64,000 nucleotides of DNA from Trichopria drosophilae (GCA_030407085.1 CM059587.1:74141001-74205000); one strand, 5' to 3'; shown: positions 34,355-47,910, numbered from the stretch's first letter. A program made the numbers and translations. Notes: generated by a model from the sequence alone, not told the origin.

Positions 34355-34650
34355 ATTAAGGTGGTTAGGTCCAAAACCGAAATCCATCAGAATTGTCTCA
34401 AATTGAAAGATGTTATATTTTGAAAATTTGAAATGATGGCTACAATATGTCGGAGAAATTTTCCAAAAATCCAACTTCAAATTCGTAATCAACGACCCCG
34501 AAACCCCCTGAGTAACAAATTTCAAGCGTAACGGTTGGAATATGGAAAATTTGTCCGCCATATTGAATCCGCCATTTTGAATTTTCAAAATCTAACTTCA
34601 GATTCGTAATCAGCGTCCCAAAATACGCCTATACACCAAGTTAAAGTAAA
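34355..34650. repeat. GGCGGAT-family dispersed repeat
   Basis: Contains TCCGCCATATTGAATCCGCC, ATTTTGAATTTTCAAAAT and ATTCGTAATCAGCG, the inverted landmarks of the internal units of the 14.87 kb element. It continues as two diverged units in tandem. Coding potential is low. Confidence 0.65.
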
Positions 34651-34827
34651 ATCTAACAAATTTTTTTTTCGCATTTTGGCCATTTGTGTGAAATTCTCAT
34701 GGTAGTCAAGGGGTTAATAATAATAATGTTGACCAAAATATGTCAAAAAAAAGAGGCCCTAATTTTAGACGAAAATGTTCTTATAATCCCAAATTCGGAA
34801 CTAGTTCGAGAATTATTCAGAAACAAA

Positions 34828-34914
34828 CCCGAGTAGAAGTTTAATACGGCCCTGATCAGGGCCTGATCGAAAGCGTTACACCCTGATCAGGGCCTCAACA
34901 ACTTTCTGCTCGGG
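34828..34914. repeat. Palindromic mini-element containing GGCCCTGATCAGGGCC-like cores
   Basis: CCCGAGTAGAAGTTT on the left and AACTTTCTGCTCGGG on the right enclose two CCCTGATCAGGG palindromes. Total 87 bases, near-perfect hairpin, strikingly GC-rich in context. Confidence 0.8.
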
Positions 34915-35044
34915 AAGTTTCTTCGTGTTGCAATGTTAACCGTACATTTCCTATATGTCCCAGTCATTCATGTTGCGATGGTTAGGCACATTAAATTCAT
35001 ATTACATAATGCATTTTCAGTTTAATCACTAATGTCAACTGAAG

Positions 35045-35310
35045 CTTTCCTCCTCGAAACGACGTGAAAAGTATTAATAGCACCAAGAGACACACACAGG
35101 CCATATAATGCGTTGCCTAAGATTCAGTAATCTTTTAATCGCGATAAAGAAATATACGGGAAAATCGGCGACATCCATGTGATTGCGAAAACCACAATTC
35201 ACCTGTACTAAAGACGGCCCACGAGAACGTACCCGATCGAAGAGAAGGATGCCTCAAACGTCGAACGAAAACGCGCATTGCTTTGGAAAGTGAAAATTAG
35301 TAATTATGCC
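35045..35310. other. GC-richer block, possible promoter or untranslated exon
   Basis: Contains CpG-rich words (CGAAACGACGTG, CCCGATCGAAGAG, AACGTCGAACGAAAACGCGC) in AT-rich surroundings. No ORF or splice pair was established. It may be a transcription start region of an unlisted gene or a repeat. Confidence 0.3.
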
Positions 35311-35590
35311 ATCCAAGAATGATTCGACATAACTGTACTAAATTATATGTGATTTACTTGCATTGAAACTTTTATCGGGAGTATTTGACTGTTACTAGCA
35401 CCTTGTAACTTTTAGTTCATTTATTTATCCGATCGAATTATGCTAATGGAAAGTTTTTGTTGTTATTTTCAATTTTTGTCCAGCATATTTAATTGACTAT
35501 TTTAAAGTTCGAATATTCGAAATTCGAAAGGTCACGAATTTGGAATCAGCGATACTACGAATAGCATAAAATAATAGCACTTTTCGGTAC

Positions 35591-35728
35591 TAGGCCGTAA
35601 AGTTGCATTTTACGGATCGATTGGAGGATACTGTACGTCAGAGGGCTAGGGAAGACTAAAAAGAGTCCATAAAATCGTATTTTGCGAACTAAAAAAGGTC
35701 AGTAAAGTGCCTTCTTTACGGTCATGTA
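35591..35728. repeat. Short inverted repeat (GGCCGTAAAG ends)
   Basis: TAGGCCGTAAAGTTGCATTT is mirrored by GTGCCTTCTTTACGGTCAT, with a further inner pair (TTTTACGG / CATAAAATCG). About 138 bases, MITE-like, no ORF. Confidence 0.6.
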
Positions 35729-37214
35729 TATCAAAAAAAGAAATGTATGCCGATAATAATAATAATGGGTCGACACCAGGATTCCAAAAATAATCAAACA
35801 CATTATTTACATGCCTAGGAAATGATTTTCTTCTGCAATTTATATGGATAAAACGATGTAAAAATTCATATAAATTAAATTAATAAGGAGAACCAAACAC
35901 GTATTTTATAGGTTATGTTTCCTTCTAATTTTCCGAACCTTCGAATTAATTCATCCTCAAATATGAAAATATCCGATTTGTAACTTATATCTTTCTGTTC
36001 GTCTAACACTTTTATTTTTATTAACACGAATATTTTTGTCTTATAGCTATATAAATTCCATAATATAAATAACACATGAATTTACATTTAGATGAGAAAA
36101 ATTATTTTGCTATTAATTTGCTCTCCCTAGGGAGCAAAATAAGTTTATCGTACTTTCAGCAAAAAATATTACTTATACTAAGTAAAAAATAGGACAAATT
36201 AAACCCTTACAAAATTATAAGAGTTTTAATAAATCCTCGGACATGGATTAAATAAAACATGCTATAGACTTATAATTTATTTGATTTAGAACATAAGTTT
36301 CTGCTCTAACTTTGGTACTTTTATTTTAAAAGTTTCAAATTACAAATATAGAACGTCGTTTTTAATATTATGACATTTCTAGATATTACCTATTCGTACA
36401 ACCTGTTTTGTGACCCGAAATTACATTTTACTTGCCGAATGAATTTCCTTTCGAAAAGTGGTAAATTTTACTTTTCTTTTGGTAGATTCATATACTTTTC
36501 TTTCAGAGTACAATACAACCGCAAGCACCTTTTTGTCCGTTAGAAAGTTTAATTCCTCTTATAGTATAAAGATTTCATCATGTTACTCCATGATAGTAAA
36601 TTCCAACTATCGAGATTAACGTTTTTGAAAAAAAGTGTCCGTCTTAATGTAGAATTTCCTAAAAGTTACAAAAAAATCCCTGTCACGCATTCTTTATTTT
36701 GTCTTGTACGGATATCGACCAACATAATATTCATCTCCATCTCTAAGTATATTTCGCAATATTATATGCGTAACATTGACAATGCACTTGTACAAAGTTT
36801 CAATGACCATGATATGCGTTTTTGACATAGAACATACCAAGTAAAAAGTTCTCGTAGCCTACTATTTCACAATCGATACACCACGATATACTTTTTCACT
36901 AATAGATCTCTAAGTTTGAATAACATTATGAAAGTGATTTCAATATCATCTTCATTCGGAAAAAAAAATTAATGATGGGTATGACCTTCCTCCACAAAAT
37001 TATAATCCGCTATGACAGACAATTTTAAGATCAACAAGTATCATAATCTGATAATTGTAGAGCATGTAAAAAGTTATGAAGAATTATTTACAAATAAAAA
37101 TGATTGATGTGTTAAAAATGTTTTTTTATTTTTTGTTTGTCAAGTATATATGTTATTGCCTCAAAATATAGTGTATAAGTTCAGAGCTATAAATATTCGT
37201 TATAACAATCATGA
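35729..37214. other. Intergenic, nothing recognised
   Basis: AT-rich, only weak ORFs (35875-36075 minus, 36580-36825 plus) without recognisable domains or splice context. Confidence 0.4.
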
Positions 37215-37490
37215 AAATTTAATATGGCAGCTGCAAAATGGCGGCTGAAGTTAATTTCGGTGTCTAAAAAATTGACCCAAAGAATATGCCGGTCGAAAAT
37301 GTAACAACTCTTTTAATTTTTATCAAATTTAATAGTAGTATTTTGGGATCGTTAAAAAATAATCTGATGTTTTGTCTTATTTTTATCTAGTCTTGTTTTT
37401 CAATAATTCAAAATGCCAAAAATGGGTGAATCTTGGTGAATAATTTGTTGGGTCACTGATTATGAATCTGAAGTCATTTTCCAGTATTTT
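37215..37490. repeat. GGCGGAT-family dispersed repeat (diverged)
   Basis: AATATGGCAGCTGCAAAATG and GCGGCTGAAG near the start and CACTGATTATGAATCTGAAG near the end match the order of landmarks in the family's unit. Confidence 0.5.
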
Positions 37491-39844
37491 CAATTTTCAA
37501 TATTGATTCCTAAATGTAAAATCATAATTTATTTTCTCTGAAAATTGGCATATGATAGGCTTTAAGATCTAGTATTGCTATTTTTGTGTTATACTCAAAT
37601 CTGAAAGTTTGTGCTCAATACAAACTTGGATTGTATGGAGCCCAAACCTTTCTTGTTCCGTACAATCTTCCGTCTCTTGGATAACTATTGTTCTTCATCT
37701 ACGGCGTATTTAGTAAGTTTTATTTCCGTAGTTCGTAATGTTGAAATTTATTAGTGGGCCAAAATTCTTGTTCCTCATTTTCTTTCAGTAAAGCATATTA
37801 TGATCATTATTTCTGCGAAAATATAAAAAAGGCTTAAAATCTCATAACTGTTGGATCATGCAGTTTCTTTTCTAAAAGATCTAACTATTTTGGAAAAAAA
37901 TTAAAATAAATACTCGAAAGTTTGTAGTTTTTCTTCTTCTTTCTCAACCAGCTAAATTTCACAGTCAGGAGTACGAACAAATTTGTTTTTGACCAATTAG
38001 TTATTAAAAATTGTAATTTCATTTCGATGTAGTTTCCGGCTTTGCAAAATTACAGTCTACAATGTATAACTTAAATATCTGCGCCATCTGATATCAGTAT
38101 TTAGACCTAATGATCACTTTCACTAGTTTTATGCCAAACTTATATTCAGGAGTTGAATTATTCAACAATCAAGTCATCTTGAATGTTTGAATATGCTATA
38201 AAGATTACTTGTAGCTGAGAACTTTAAGACACGATATTTTGAGTTTTTAAAACTATCTCTTTTCTAATTACACATAAAATATTTATTGAAAATCTAATGT
38301 TCTTTTATAGTTATTCTTTAAAATTTTTTATATCTTTATTATTTACCAAATATCGATAAGAGAGTCTACAAGAGCGATCAATTTGGTTTAAAGTGAATGT
38401 TGTGTGCTAATAAATGTTCTTGAACTTCTGCCAAAATTATAATCTTCTTGTGCATTAAAAAACATAACATTAGCTTTATTTAATATGCATTTCTATGATA
38501 TGTGTAACAATACCATTATTCGACAATCCTTATATAACTTTTTATTGAACAAAATTTACAGATATTCAAATATTAGTAAAAGTAAATTACTTATGACAAA
38601 TAATTGATATTATAAACTCTTCAATCTTACGATCAGACACTACCCCCGATATATTATAACAGTTTTTTTCTTTTGAAAGTCAAATAATCATCTACATACA
38701 TTAGCTGATTTTGCCAATAAGGTTAAATTTGTCAAATTATAGTGAAGATTCTCGAAATTTCATTAAAAATGGGAACCAGTTCTGAGATACTAGCAAAGAT
38801 TTATTTATTGATGCGCAGGGTTTTTTTCATAGGACTACGCAAAGTCTCCTAAGTTAGTCAAATATCCCACTGCGATCGCTGTAAAATCTATAAGTATTTT
38901 GGATGATTGGTATGTGTGTCGAAAAATCCCGCTACAAGATCAAAGAATTTCACTTTCAGTATTTCCGTTGTACCTGTGACATGCCTTAGGGCCGATGCCA
39001 ATATAGGTCGGAGTATCGATCAGCTGTGATTAAATTCGTTTCTATTGAGTTCGGTTGAATCATTATTCTAATCATATTGGGAAATAGTATAATATATTAT
39101 ATAGAAAGATATAATAGGTAATATAGTCAGGTCATTCTGGTTTGCATAATTTTTCATAAGACAGTAGAAATTAAGAGAATTCCATGTCCTGATTGGGATT
39201 GTGTTATTTTATCAAAGAGTTTATTAAAACTGCCTTTGCTGTGCTTGCTGTACTTAATTTAATTATCCACGACTTGAATTCATTATATCTATCTGTAAAA
39301 ATGTTTGCTAATAAATAAAACGTGTGATGTCATTTATAGTAGAACAATTGTATTAAGTTGTCTTAAGTCACCATCGTTACAATGTACACTTTAACATATC
39401 ATTTTCTTTTAAGTAATTGAACTCAATTCGAATCCATCGACTCCGGACATAACTAACTGTTAACTGGTTTAATCCATTGCTGCTTTTCCCTTTGCAATTA
39501 GTCATAATTTACTGGATCCCCAGTAACATTTTTATGCTCTATAAGCATCTGATTAAGTCAAATTATTGTTCAGAAACAGCATTAAGCTGTGTCTCGACCT
39601 TTGTGCAATATTTACCATTGTATGCAATAAAGTCGTTTGTTATTAATATTATTATTCCTCTTTTCATAGAACATTTGAACCATTATCAATTTTCAAAACT
39701 TGAGGGATTATTATTGTGTCTTTCAATATTACAAATTTACAACTAAAAATTAGTGTCATATCCACCCACGCATGCTTTTTATCTGTTGCCAAAGCGCAAT
39801 TAAGACAGTGAAAATAATTGCATACTATGCTACACTAATGGTTT
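37491..39844. other. Intergenic, nothing recognised
   Basis: AT-rich sequence without convincing coding content. The 89-codon ORF at 39477-39746 is hydrophobic by composition only. Confidence 0.4.
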
Positions 39845-40065
39845 TTCGGTCATTGATCATGAATCTGTTGTTAGATTTTCAAAATTCAAAATGGCGAATC
39901 TAGTACGGATGATCAAAAATTGGAGACGTTAGCATATCCATGTAAAAATCGCTATTTAAGAGCATTTTTGTGTCGCCGCTTACGAATGTGGTATCAAATT
40001 TTCAAAATTCAAAATGTCGGACCCAAGATACAAAATTTCAAATGTTAGCAAATCCTGTGAAAAAT
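39845..40065. repeat. GGCGGAT-family repeat, two tandem units
   Basis: Two units carrying TGATCATGAATCTG or CGCTTACGAATGTG followed by TTTTCAAAATTCAAAATG and GCGAATC / TCGGACCC. A third partial unit lies at 40525-40640 in inverted orientation (CGCCATATTGGGTTCGCC). Confidence 0.6.
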
Positions 40066-40081
40066 CTTTCATCATGCGTTT

Positions 40082-40165
40082 TAGAATTATTATTTAGAAT
40101 TATTATTTAGAATTATTAGAATAGGAGCGTTTTAGAATTATTATTTAGAATTATTAGAATAATTA
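40082..40165 (+). repeat. Tandem repeat of TTAGAATTATTA
   Basis: About six 11-13-base units of TTAGAATTATTA, interrupted once by GAATAGGAGCGTT, which itself restarts the array. Confidence 0.9.
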
Positions 40166-40524
40166 ATTCCAGCTGGGTTTTTCTTCCATAAGTCTTCCAT
40201 TTTTTTTATACACCTTCATTTTCTAAGTACCTTTTTATTGCATTTTCTTTCTTCAGATACTTAATTCTTTGAATATTCTTTCGTGATACAGGATTTCTGG
40301 CAACATTGGTACATTTTTTATGCATACACTGCGCGTTGCACATATAAAATACGTGATTTGTGTCAGCTTTAGTCCTATGACATGCTTACATAAAAATGAG
40401 TAAACAAAAATACCCATGACAAAAAATATAAGAAACATGTATATTTTTAGGAATAGATTACATAATAAAATTTTAATCAAAGGTGTTTAACACCAGATCC
40501 AACTATCCATTTTAACTTGGATTT

Positions 40525-40640
40525 ACTAATGTTTCAACTTTAATATTCGCCATATTGGGTTCGCCATTTTGAATTTTATACCAGATTCATATTCACTAAT
40601 TCCAAAAATCTTAAATGATGTGTAGTTTGAAGTTACTACT
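40525..40640 (-). repeat. GGCGGAT-family repeat fragment
   Basis: ATTCGCCATATTGGGTTCGCC-type sequence followed by ATTTTGAATTTT and CAGATTCATATTCACTAAT, the reverse order of the family landmarks. Confidence 0.55.
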
Positions 40641-41619
40641 ACTTTGTAGAAGGAAATTACGCAAAGCATTATCATATCCTAGGTTGAAATATTTGATCGT
40701 TCTCGGGCTTTTTTCGGACTTATTGTTAGTATAAACGCTTTTATTTTTTAATTTTAGAAATTTTTTCGGTTAGTTTTTGGAAAAATACTCTCATAAAGTC
40801 GAAATGTTATCATTTTGACATCAGAATAGCAGTAATCGAAAATTCCATTTTTTGCTTTTACAAAATAGTCTTAGAAATTGGCAACAATTTACAAACGTTT
40901 ATTCTCAGCTATATCGATGTGCCATTAAAAATATACGATGCTATGTAAATATTGCTAAAATTGTAGCAGGTATATTTTTTGTATAATAACTTAGAAAATT
41001 AATCAATGTGTACCTAATGAAATAGGTGAAATATGCTATATTTCAGATGTTTTTCATTAAAATATTGGACAACAAATCCACTGAAAAGTCTCCTCCCATC
41101 TGTTTTTAGTTAGTTTTAAGTATTATGCATAGACAAACGGTGACGCTAGTTTTATAATTAAATTGGCCTGTACTTTGAATTTTAAAAGTTTTTGGGAATT
41201 CTTCATATAATAGAGTTGTGTCATTATGATTACTATTATAACGTACAAAAACTATAAATATAAAAATTAATATTTTTACAAGGTAGAAATAATAATCTGT
41301 ACATTTTAAAGTTGTGAATTATACCAGGTCAGATTTTCACGTCAACTATTACTAACTGTAACAATCTTTTCTAACATTTTTCTTGATATAATCTTATTTC
41401 CTCTCTGCATACTGCCTGCTTCGTAATGTTAAACCAATTACTAATTTAGACTGCCCAATTTTTCTTCACAATCTGTTTCAAACGTTAGAAAACTGATACA
41501 TACGTTTGCAAGTGCGATTACTTCAGTTGCAAAATACTTTAATTGAACGTTGTTGATCTATTCAGTTTATCTCTTCAAACCGAAAACACGGAAACAATTA
41601 GTTGGCTGAAGTATTATTT
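40641..41619. other. Intergenic, nothing recognised
   Basis: AT-rich, no coding, RNA or repeat feature recognised. Confidence 0.4.
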
Positions 41620-42045
41620 CCTTTCCGCACGACGAAATCGTTCGTACTACGTATGATTCATTGGATTGGGATAGTTGAAAACTACTAAAACCGTGTTTTA
41701 TGTCTGATCGTACGGACACGTAACACGCTCATGCTTGTAGATCTATGGTACACGGCGATCTATGGGAAAATCTTGGATGCAACGATGTAACCTCAGTACA
41801 GTCGCGTCACCGAGTTTCACATGTTCCAAAGTGAAGGCACGTGCGGGATCGTCGATCACGAAAAAGTGGGGGCGAACAGCTAAGATCTGTTGATGGTCTA
41901 TCCAGGATCGAGTCCGGACCTGGCAGAATTGCCATAAGTGTCGACCGCGAAGGTGTAGTGTGGCTCCGAAATCCAAAGTTACTCTCACGTAGTTCTTTTT
42001 GTCGATCCGCGCGATCGATCTATTCGTGGGTGGTTTACTACGTAA
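41620..42045 (+). promoter_or_regulatory. GC/CpG-rich island with a strong splice donor: candidate first exon/promoter
   Basis: Sharply GC-richer than the surroundings with many CpG (GTCGATCCGCGCGATCG, CAGTCGCGTCACC). It ends at a consensus plus-strand donor, TTTACTAC|GTAAGT (exon end 42042). Both strands carry open frames of 76-104 codons, a by-product of GC content, and neither is recognised. It could be a 5' untranslated exon of a plus-strand gene such as the one at 46407 or 49889. It could instead be a coding exon on either strand. No TATA box stands out. Confidence 0.35.
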
Positions 42046-45000
42046 GTTACATTTCAAGCCTTCAATACTAGTTTAATAATACGTTTAGAAGACGAACAGG
42101 TTTTTGTTTATCGGTAGAATATAAAATTTGTGATGGCCTTGTGACTATTATTACTGGGTGTCGCTTAAATGGAAAATTTGTATTTGACAGTAAAAATATT
42201 CTTACATTTTTTGGTAATCATTTCTTACTTTTTCGGTGCTGATTTCAAGTGTTACTCGTAAAGTACAGTATTTCATTAAGACGGTTGTGTTAATGTTTTG
42301 TTTTGGCTGTTATTATCGTATTTTAGAAGTGTATTATAGTCAATTTTCCTGGAAATTTTACTTACCCAGTTGATCATTTTGGTGCAGACGTGCCGAATGA
42401 GAAAAATTACCATTTATTCTGATAAAAATGACTCTAAGTATTTGGAGTCTCTACTATTCAGAGAGTAAAAATAACAAACAAATCTAGTAATATTTACCAG
42501 AAACACTGGCAATTTTCTTCATTTGCAAAGATGTATGCATTAAGCGGAGTAAATTTAAAGTATTTGAGTCTCTAAAGTCTGGTTTATGTCTAATCTCACG
42601 CATTGAAATCTCTAAATGTGGCTATGTCTATGGAATAGTTAGTTTAATTCCTAATGCCCTTTTAATTTCTAAACTAAAGATTCAGAACGAAATGTAAAGA
42701 ACATTCGAAAGGTAAAATTACCGAAAGATAATATTACGAATTTTTTTTCTGAATCTTGAGAAAATGACAGTTTATGCCCAAAAGTCCCGTTTAAACGCTT
42801 TTGAAATTGAAACGATTATAGTTAGTAGAGCCATTAGTATTATATTAAATTACTAGTGATAAAAGAAATACTCAACATGTTTTATAAAACCTATAGGTTA
42901 AATTTCAGGTTTAAATCAATTATTCAAATTGAACGTATTCACGAATTATATTTTATCAAAATTCAGGACAATTTTATTCGGAACATTTTACTTTGGGATA
43001 TTTTATATTCTAGATTTGAATGATTCGGGATAATTATTTTTCGAGATTTAGTCTCAAAATAATCTAGATTAAGTAGTAAGTTCTCCTCTCTCTTTACAAT
43101 TTTAAGAATTATATAAATAAATCAATACCAATCATTAAAATAAAATTTAAAATTCAATTCAAATTTGATTGCCTTTTTAAATATTTCTATGTTGAATTAA
43201 TTAGTCCAAGTTATATTAAGAAAAAAAACTGATTCACAATAAAATACATTTTGTTGTGAATTAACTGCATTGGGTTGTGATATTATCTCCAATGTATTTA
43301 AAACTAAGCAACAGGAATTGTGGAATACTAAAGATTTTTTGCAATTTAAACATTTGCTATAATGTGTCGAAAAATATTAACTTTAGAAATTTTAGTATTT
43401 GTTAAGGAATAGTCATTTAAACAAAAATTCAAAATCCACAGATATTTATATTAAATTAAAGATGTAAACAGGGGAATAGATAAATTATTATTTTATATTA
43501 TGTAATAAAAAAACGTCATTGGACATTTTGAAAAATTTTAGTAATAATTACTAATTTTTTATCTGAAATATGTTTAACATATCATTTCATTATAAATATT
43601 GCAATCATAAAAAGTAATATATATTAGGCACGTACAAAAATTTCCAAACACTTTAGAAAAAATACATTATTAAGATTATAAAAACCAAGACCCGTAGAAA
43701 TTTCTTTGAATAGAATATTATTACAACATTTTCATATGAAAAAATTTTTCTTTAACGTTCAGGATGAATATGGTCAGAATTTCTACTGAACTGATGCAAA
43801 AGATTATTTGAACTTATTATCAACAATACATGCTCTGTTTCTAGAAATTATTCGATAATTCTTTAAGTAACGTTTACTATGCTTGTGCTAATTTACTAAA
43901 ATAACCTAAAATTTGTCCTTGGCTTCAGAAAGGGTGCGTGTAAAAAATTATTTTCTGTACTTCTGTTAAAAATAATTTACAAGACTTCACTTTAAACTAA
44001 ATTACTTTTGTTTAATAATCACAAAAATTAAATGAAAGAAAAAATTATGTTATCGTGATTTTTTAATAACTTGTGACTTTAAAAATGATATAGGCATGTT
44101 ATACTTAAAAATTATTGTTAAATGATTTGTTTAAAGTTTCGCAACTGCATCTTATTTGAAAATACACATATTTTTGTTTATCTGATTTAAGAATAATGGA
44201 TTGTTACATAAAAATATTACACATCTTAGAAGCTTTCACTCGTACTTACTCCACTATCTATCTTGAAAGCAAATCTTGTCACTAAAGGAAAATACACAAA
44301 ATAAAATTTTAAACTTTTAAAATAATAATCAAAACAATTGACGAATAAACACATTTTTTGTATTTACATTTCATTTAACGGTTGATAATTTATTTGTATG
44401 ATTCCCATTATAATCAGAGAAACGAAATATGTATATTAGTAGCCATGGTTATGCTAAAAGATTTCCTATCTCCAGAATCAAATTTATAGTAGTAAGTTCT
44501 GGCGAAGATCAGAAAACTCATCTTATTAGGTCAATGTTATAATTCGTGGTCGAAAAGATTTGAATGTCAAGGATCTTTGGGCACACCAGGTTATTTTATT
44601 TTAATTATTATTTCGTAACGGTCGATTCATATTCCAGGAACGTCATATGATTTTTTAAGTCCCACCTGTCATGTATTCAAGTGTCTAATTACACAATAAT
44701 CGAGATGTCAACAAAAATAAAGTAAACAGAGTTTTTTACGAAGCAACTAGAAGATGCTTTTCAGAAGTATTTTTAAACTTAAAAAAACGGATGCTGTCAG
44801 GTATTAAATAACTCGTGTCTTCCAAATCATTTGCATGTGTAATGGATATGAAACTTGTATGTATTAATATTATGAGGTAATTTCTTTTAATTGTCCTAAA
44901 ATTAAGGACCAAAGATTCAGTTGTCAAGACTTTAATGGCTAGTAATTTATAGTTCACATTCCTAAGATTTATTTGATTACTTTGAAACTAGTCTGCATCG

Positions 45001-45932
45001 ACTAATTACAAATTCTACTCTCTTCGTGTTATTTTGTAATTGATATTATTATAGTAGGTACAAAATTAATTCATAGTGAAACTTTTACTGTTTTAATAGT
45101 TTAGACATTTATATTTTCCCATTAACTTTTATTAACACTCTGAGATATTTTAAAATAATGAAGTCTTTTTAAATTTAGTTTGAGCTCAAAATAATGACAT
45201 TATTTCAATAATGCATAAAAAATCGCAACTTTCTTTTCGCTAATATACTAATGTTAAGTTTTAGTATTATTTTTAGCAAATTTTAATTATAGTTTGAACA
45301 TTTATTCTTGTAATCGCGTAAACTGATTATTTTGAAGGCAAAAATGTTATGCAAGTGTGTACTACATATTTGTTAATGACAGTAGTTGAGTAGTTTATTT
45401 AATGTTTATCGTGTAAGTTAAATATTTATGTCTATTTAGTTACTGATATATCGCTGTATTAAATAATTATTTAACTTGGTGATAATTACAAATATTAAGA
45501 GATTTAGAATATTAATATGAATTTTTTCTTTTAAAAGATAATCATATGCAGAGATTTAATATTTCTTCTTCAAAATTAACCATTTTTTTAAAAGTCGAGG
45601 ACTCCAGAACATCATCAGATATCAAAATCAAAATCATATTCAAAATCATTTTACTAAACTAATTAGTTAATGCCAACTTCATAACAAATTAGTCGTCGAC
45701 TTGCAGTTAGTATCCTTTCACTAATTGAGATGCATTACGGCAATTAGTAAGAGGTAGACGTAAATTACTGGTTCATTTTTTTACTTAATTTTGTTGGTCG
45801 TGAACACCACATATTAAAACTCATCAGACACATTGCACAATCTATCGCCAATTTATAAGTTACGAACCATCTCATGAACTGAAACTCAAATACAAAGAGT
45901 CTTTTCAGGGAATGTAAGTGGATCATTAAAAG
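42046..45932. other. Intergenic or intronic, nothing recognised
   Basis: Nearly 4 kb of strongly AT-rich sequence with many homopolymer runs and no credible exon, RNA gene or repeat. Confidence 0.45.
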
Positions 45933-46406
45933 GTGAATACCAACATTGAATTTCACCGCCACCAATCAGGCTGTTTAACTCAATTATTTTTTAATTTATC
46001 ACGTAAGAACTTGAAACCTGCTACACCACCAAAACTAATAAAAAAATCGTTATTATTACAGAAATTTCGTAAACAGAACGATCATTATATTTTCACGTGC
46101 GATATTGCGTTTTTAGTTGGTGCATCCAATTTAACGAAAATTGTATATATCATTTTCGCAACGTCTTGTTCATCGTTTAAAAACATATTGAGTATTTAGC
46201 AATTGTGTATCATAATTGACAAAAAGTAAAGTCTCTATAACAACACCAAGTTAATTTCCTGAATAGAAAAAAATGATATTCAAAATTTGGTAAGAAATTG
46301 CAAATGACATGTTTAAAAATATTAGCTTCAATAAATATATATTAATTTATAAAAAAATTCACATAAATTAATCTTACAAATTTACTAAAATATTTGCACA
46401 TTGTAG

Positions 46407-46609
46407 AATTTCTGAACCTAGCCTTGTTTACGAATTCTGAATTAAACATTCTGGAAAGGAAAAAAATTGGAAAAATCCCAGATCTTAACACACCTGATAA
46501 TTTCTCCATGATTTCGAAACAACTATTGCCAAATGCTGAAGCTGCGGAAAGCCGGAAACGTGAATCTCTTTTAGCCAGCATTTTAGCTCGACAAACTTTT
46601 AAAAAATGA
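46407..46609 (+). CDS. Probable terminal coding exon of an unrecognised gene
   Basis: After an acceptor-like TTTGCACATTGTAG the frame runs 67 codons to TGA (46607-46609). Its composition is convincing: acidic/basic, helical, ending ESLLASILARQTFKK, with no ATG near its start, as expected for a last exon. Upstream partners are uncertain. An open frame at 45933-46199 has an internal donor-like CACGTAAGA, but the two could not be joined with confidence. No family is recognised. Confidence 0.4.
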
Positions 46610-46619
46610 AAGGAGCACG

Positions 46620-46900
46620 TGTAAATATTGGTCATCTCGTTCCGTTACGTCACCACGTTCTAAGCCGTGAAAAGAGAATAACCTTTCGGCACGGGGCCTA
46701 TCACCTCGATAAAATCATTTCTTTATACAGGGAAACTCGTTTGGCACATGGGAAATCCATCGTGTGACGTCATTACCAAAATTCCGAAGAATTCGATAAA
46801 AAAATCTGATTTATTGTTTGATCGGCGAGAGAGTGTTCTTTTCTTTTCTATAGCATGACATGGGTTGGATTACGTGACAAACCGCTGCTATGGTGGCCTG
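46620..46900. promoter_or_regulatory. GC-richer block with CRE sites
   Basis: Contains a full palindromic CRE, TGACGTCA (46765-46772), and a TTACGTCACC variant near 46645-46655, plus CpG-containing sequence between. This could be a promoter for the plus-strand gene at 49889 (via a 5' untranslated exon) or for a minus-strand transcript. No start site or donor was fixed. Confidence 0.35.
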
Positions 46901-47910
46901 AAATTTTATTAGAGTTCGTATGGGAACTATTTTATTATTGACACTTGATTTGTATGTATAGTGTCATATATCTTTTTAAGAGATGCGTGTATGAGAATAT
47001 AAAGAAATTGCTGGTTAGGTTAAAGACAAAATTATATAATTTAATTATTAAAAATAGGTCCACGGATTTATTACTCTTCCAATGAAACTTAAGTTGCTTA
47101 AAATAGGGAATACATTTTTTCTTTATAACAGATTATATGTGCGTTGTCATGTCTTTTTTACATAAAGAGGATTCCCTTGTTAAATTTAGGGACTGTATTA
47201 TTAAATAAGATGTAAATCTACTTAAGTAATGTTTTGTGTTTTTGGTAATTTGGTCTGGTAATTTTCAACTCATAAAGCTGGTAAGGAGTTCCGATAATTA
47301 TTACTGTGAAAAATAACAAAAATAAGTTCATTAACAGAACAATCAAATTGTTATGTAGACAAAACGTATCAGAATGTATAATTGTTGTACAACTGTTTAT
47401 TAATGTTTGTTTACAACATGCAATAATTCCGTTTCTCATATTATCAAACAAGATAGTATTCGTAACTCTACATTTATGAAGAACTTAGTTTTTTGCAATT
47501 AACCACTTGAAATATTCATTTTATTATGTTAAGAATCTAAATTGGTGGGAAAATAAGTGAATGTGGTAGAAGTGAAAGAAAGATTTCAAAAATCTTGGTA
47601 ACTTTTGAAAATAATACATTAAAGAATTATACAATACATGAACACTCCCAAACATGTCAAATAATAAGTCACATATTTCCGTTATTTGAAGATTTTGCAG
47701 AACTAAAGAAACATATTTAAAAATACAGCAACGAAGGCAACGAAGCTTTCTGATAATGTAGATGCAATTTTTCTTTGTTTATTGAAGTACAAACAATCAT
47801 TAAAAAAATGTGAAATGAACCTATCCAAAGTTACATTAAAATATTATTGAAAATATTAATTTGCCAAGAAAAACATTTTTTCAGTGAATTTTTTCTTGGT
47901 GTAAACAGTA
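46901..47910. other. Intergenic or intronic, nothing recognised
   Basis: AT-rich; the 77-codon minus-strand ORF (47218-47451) is hydrophobic and not recognisable. Confidence 0.4.

Noticed and set aside
45765..46199. Overlapping plus and minus ORFs of 66-88 codons as a receptor-like gene
   Set aside because: Hydrophobic composition only; no family motif and no coherent splice model could be built.
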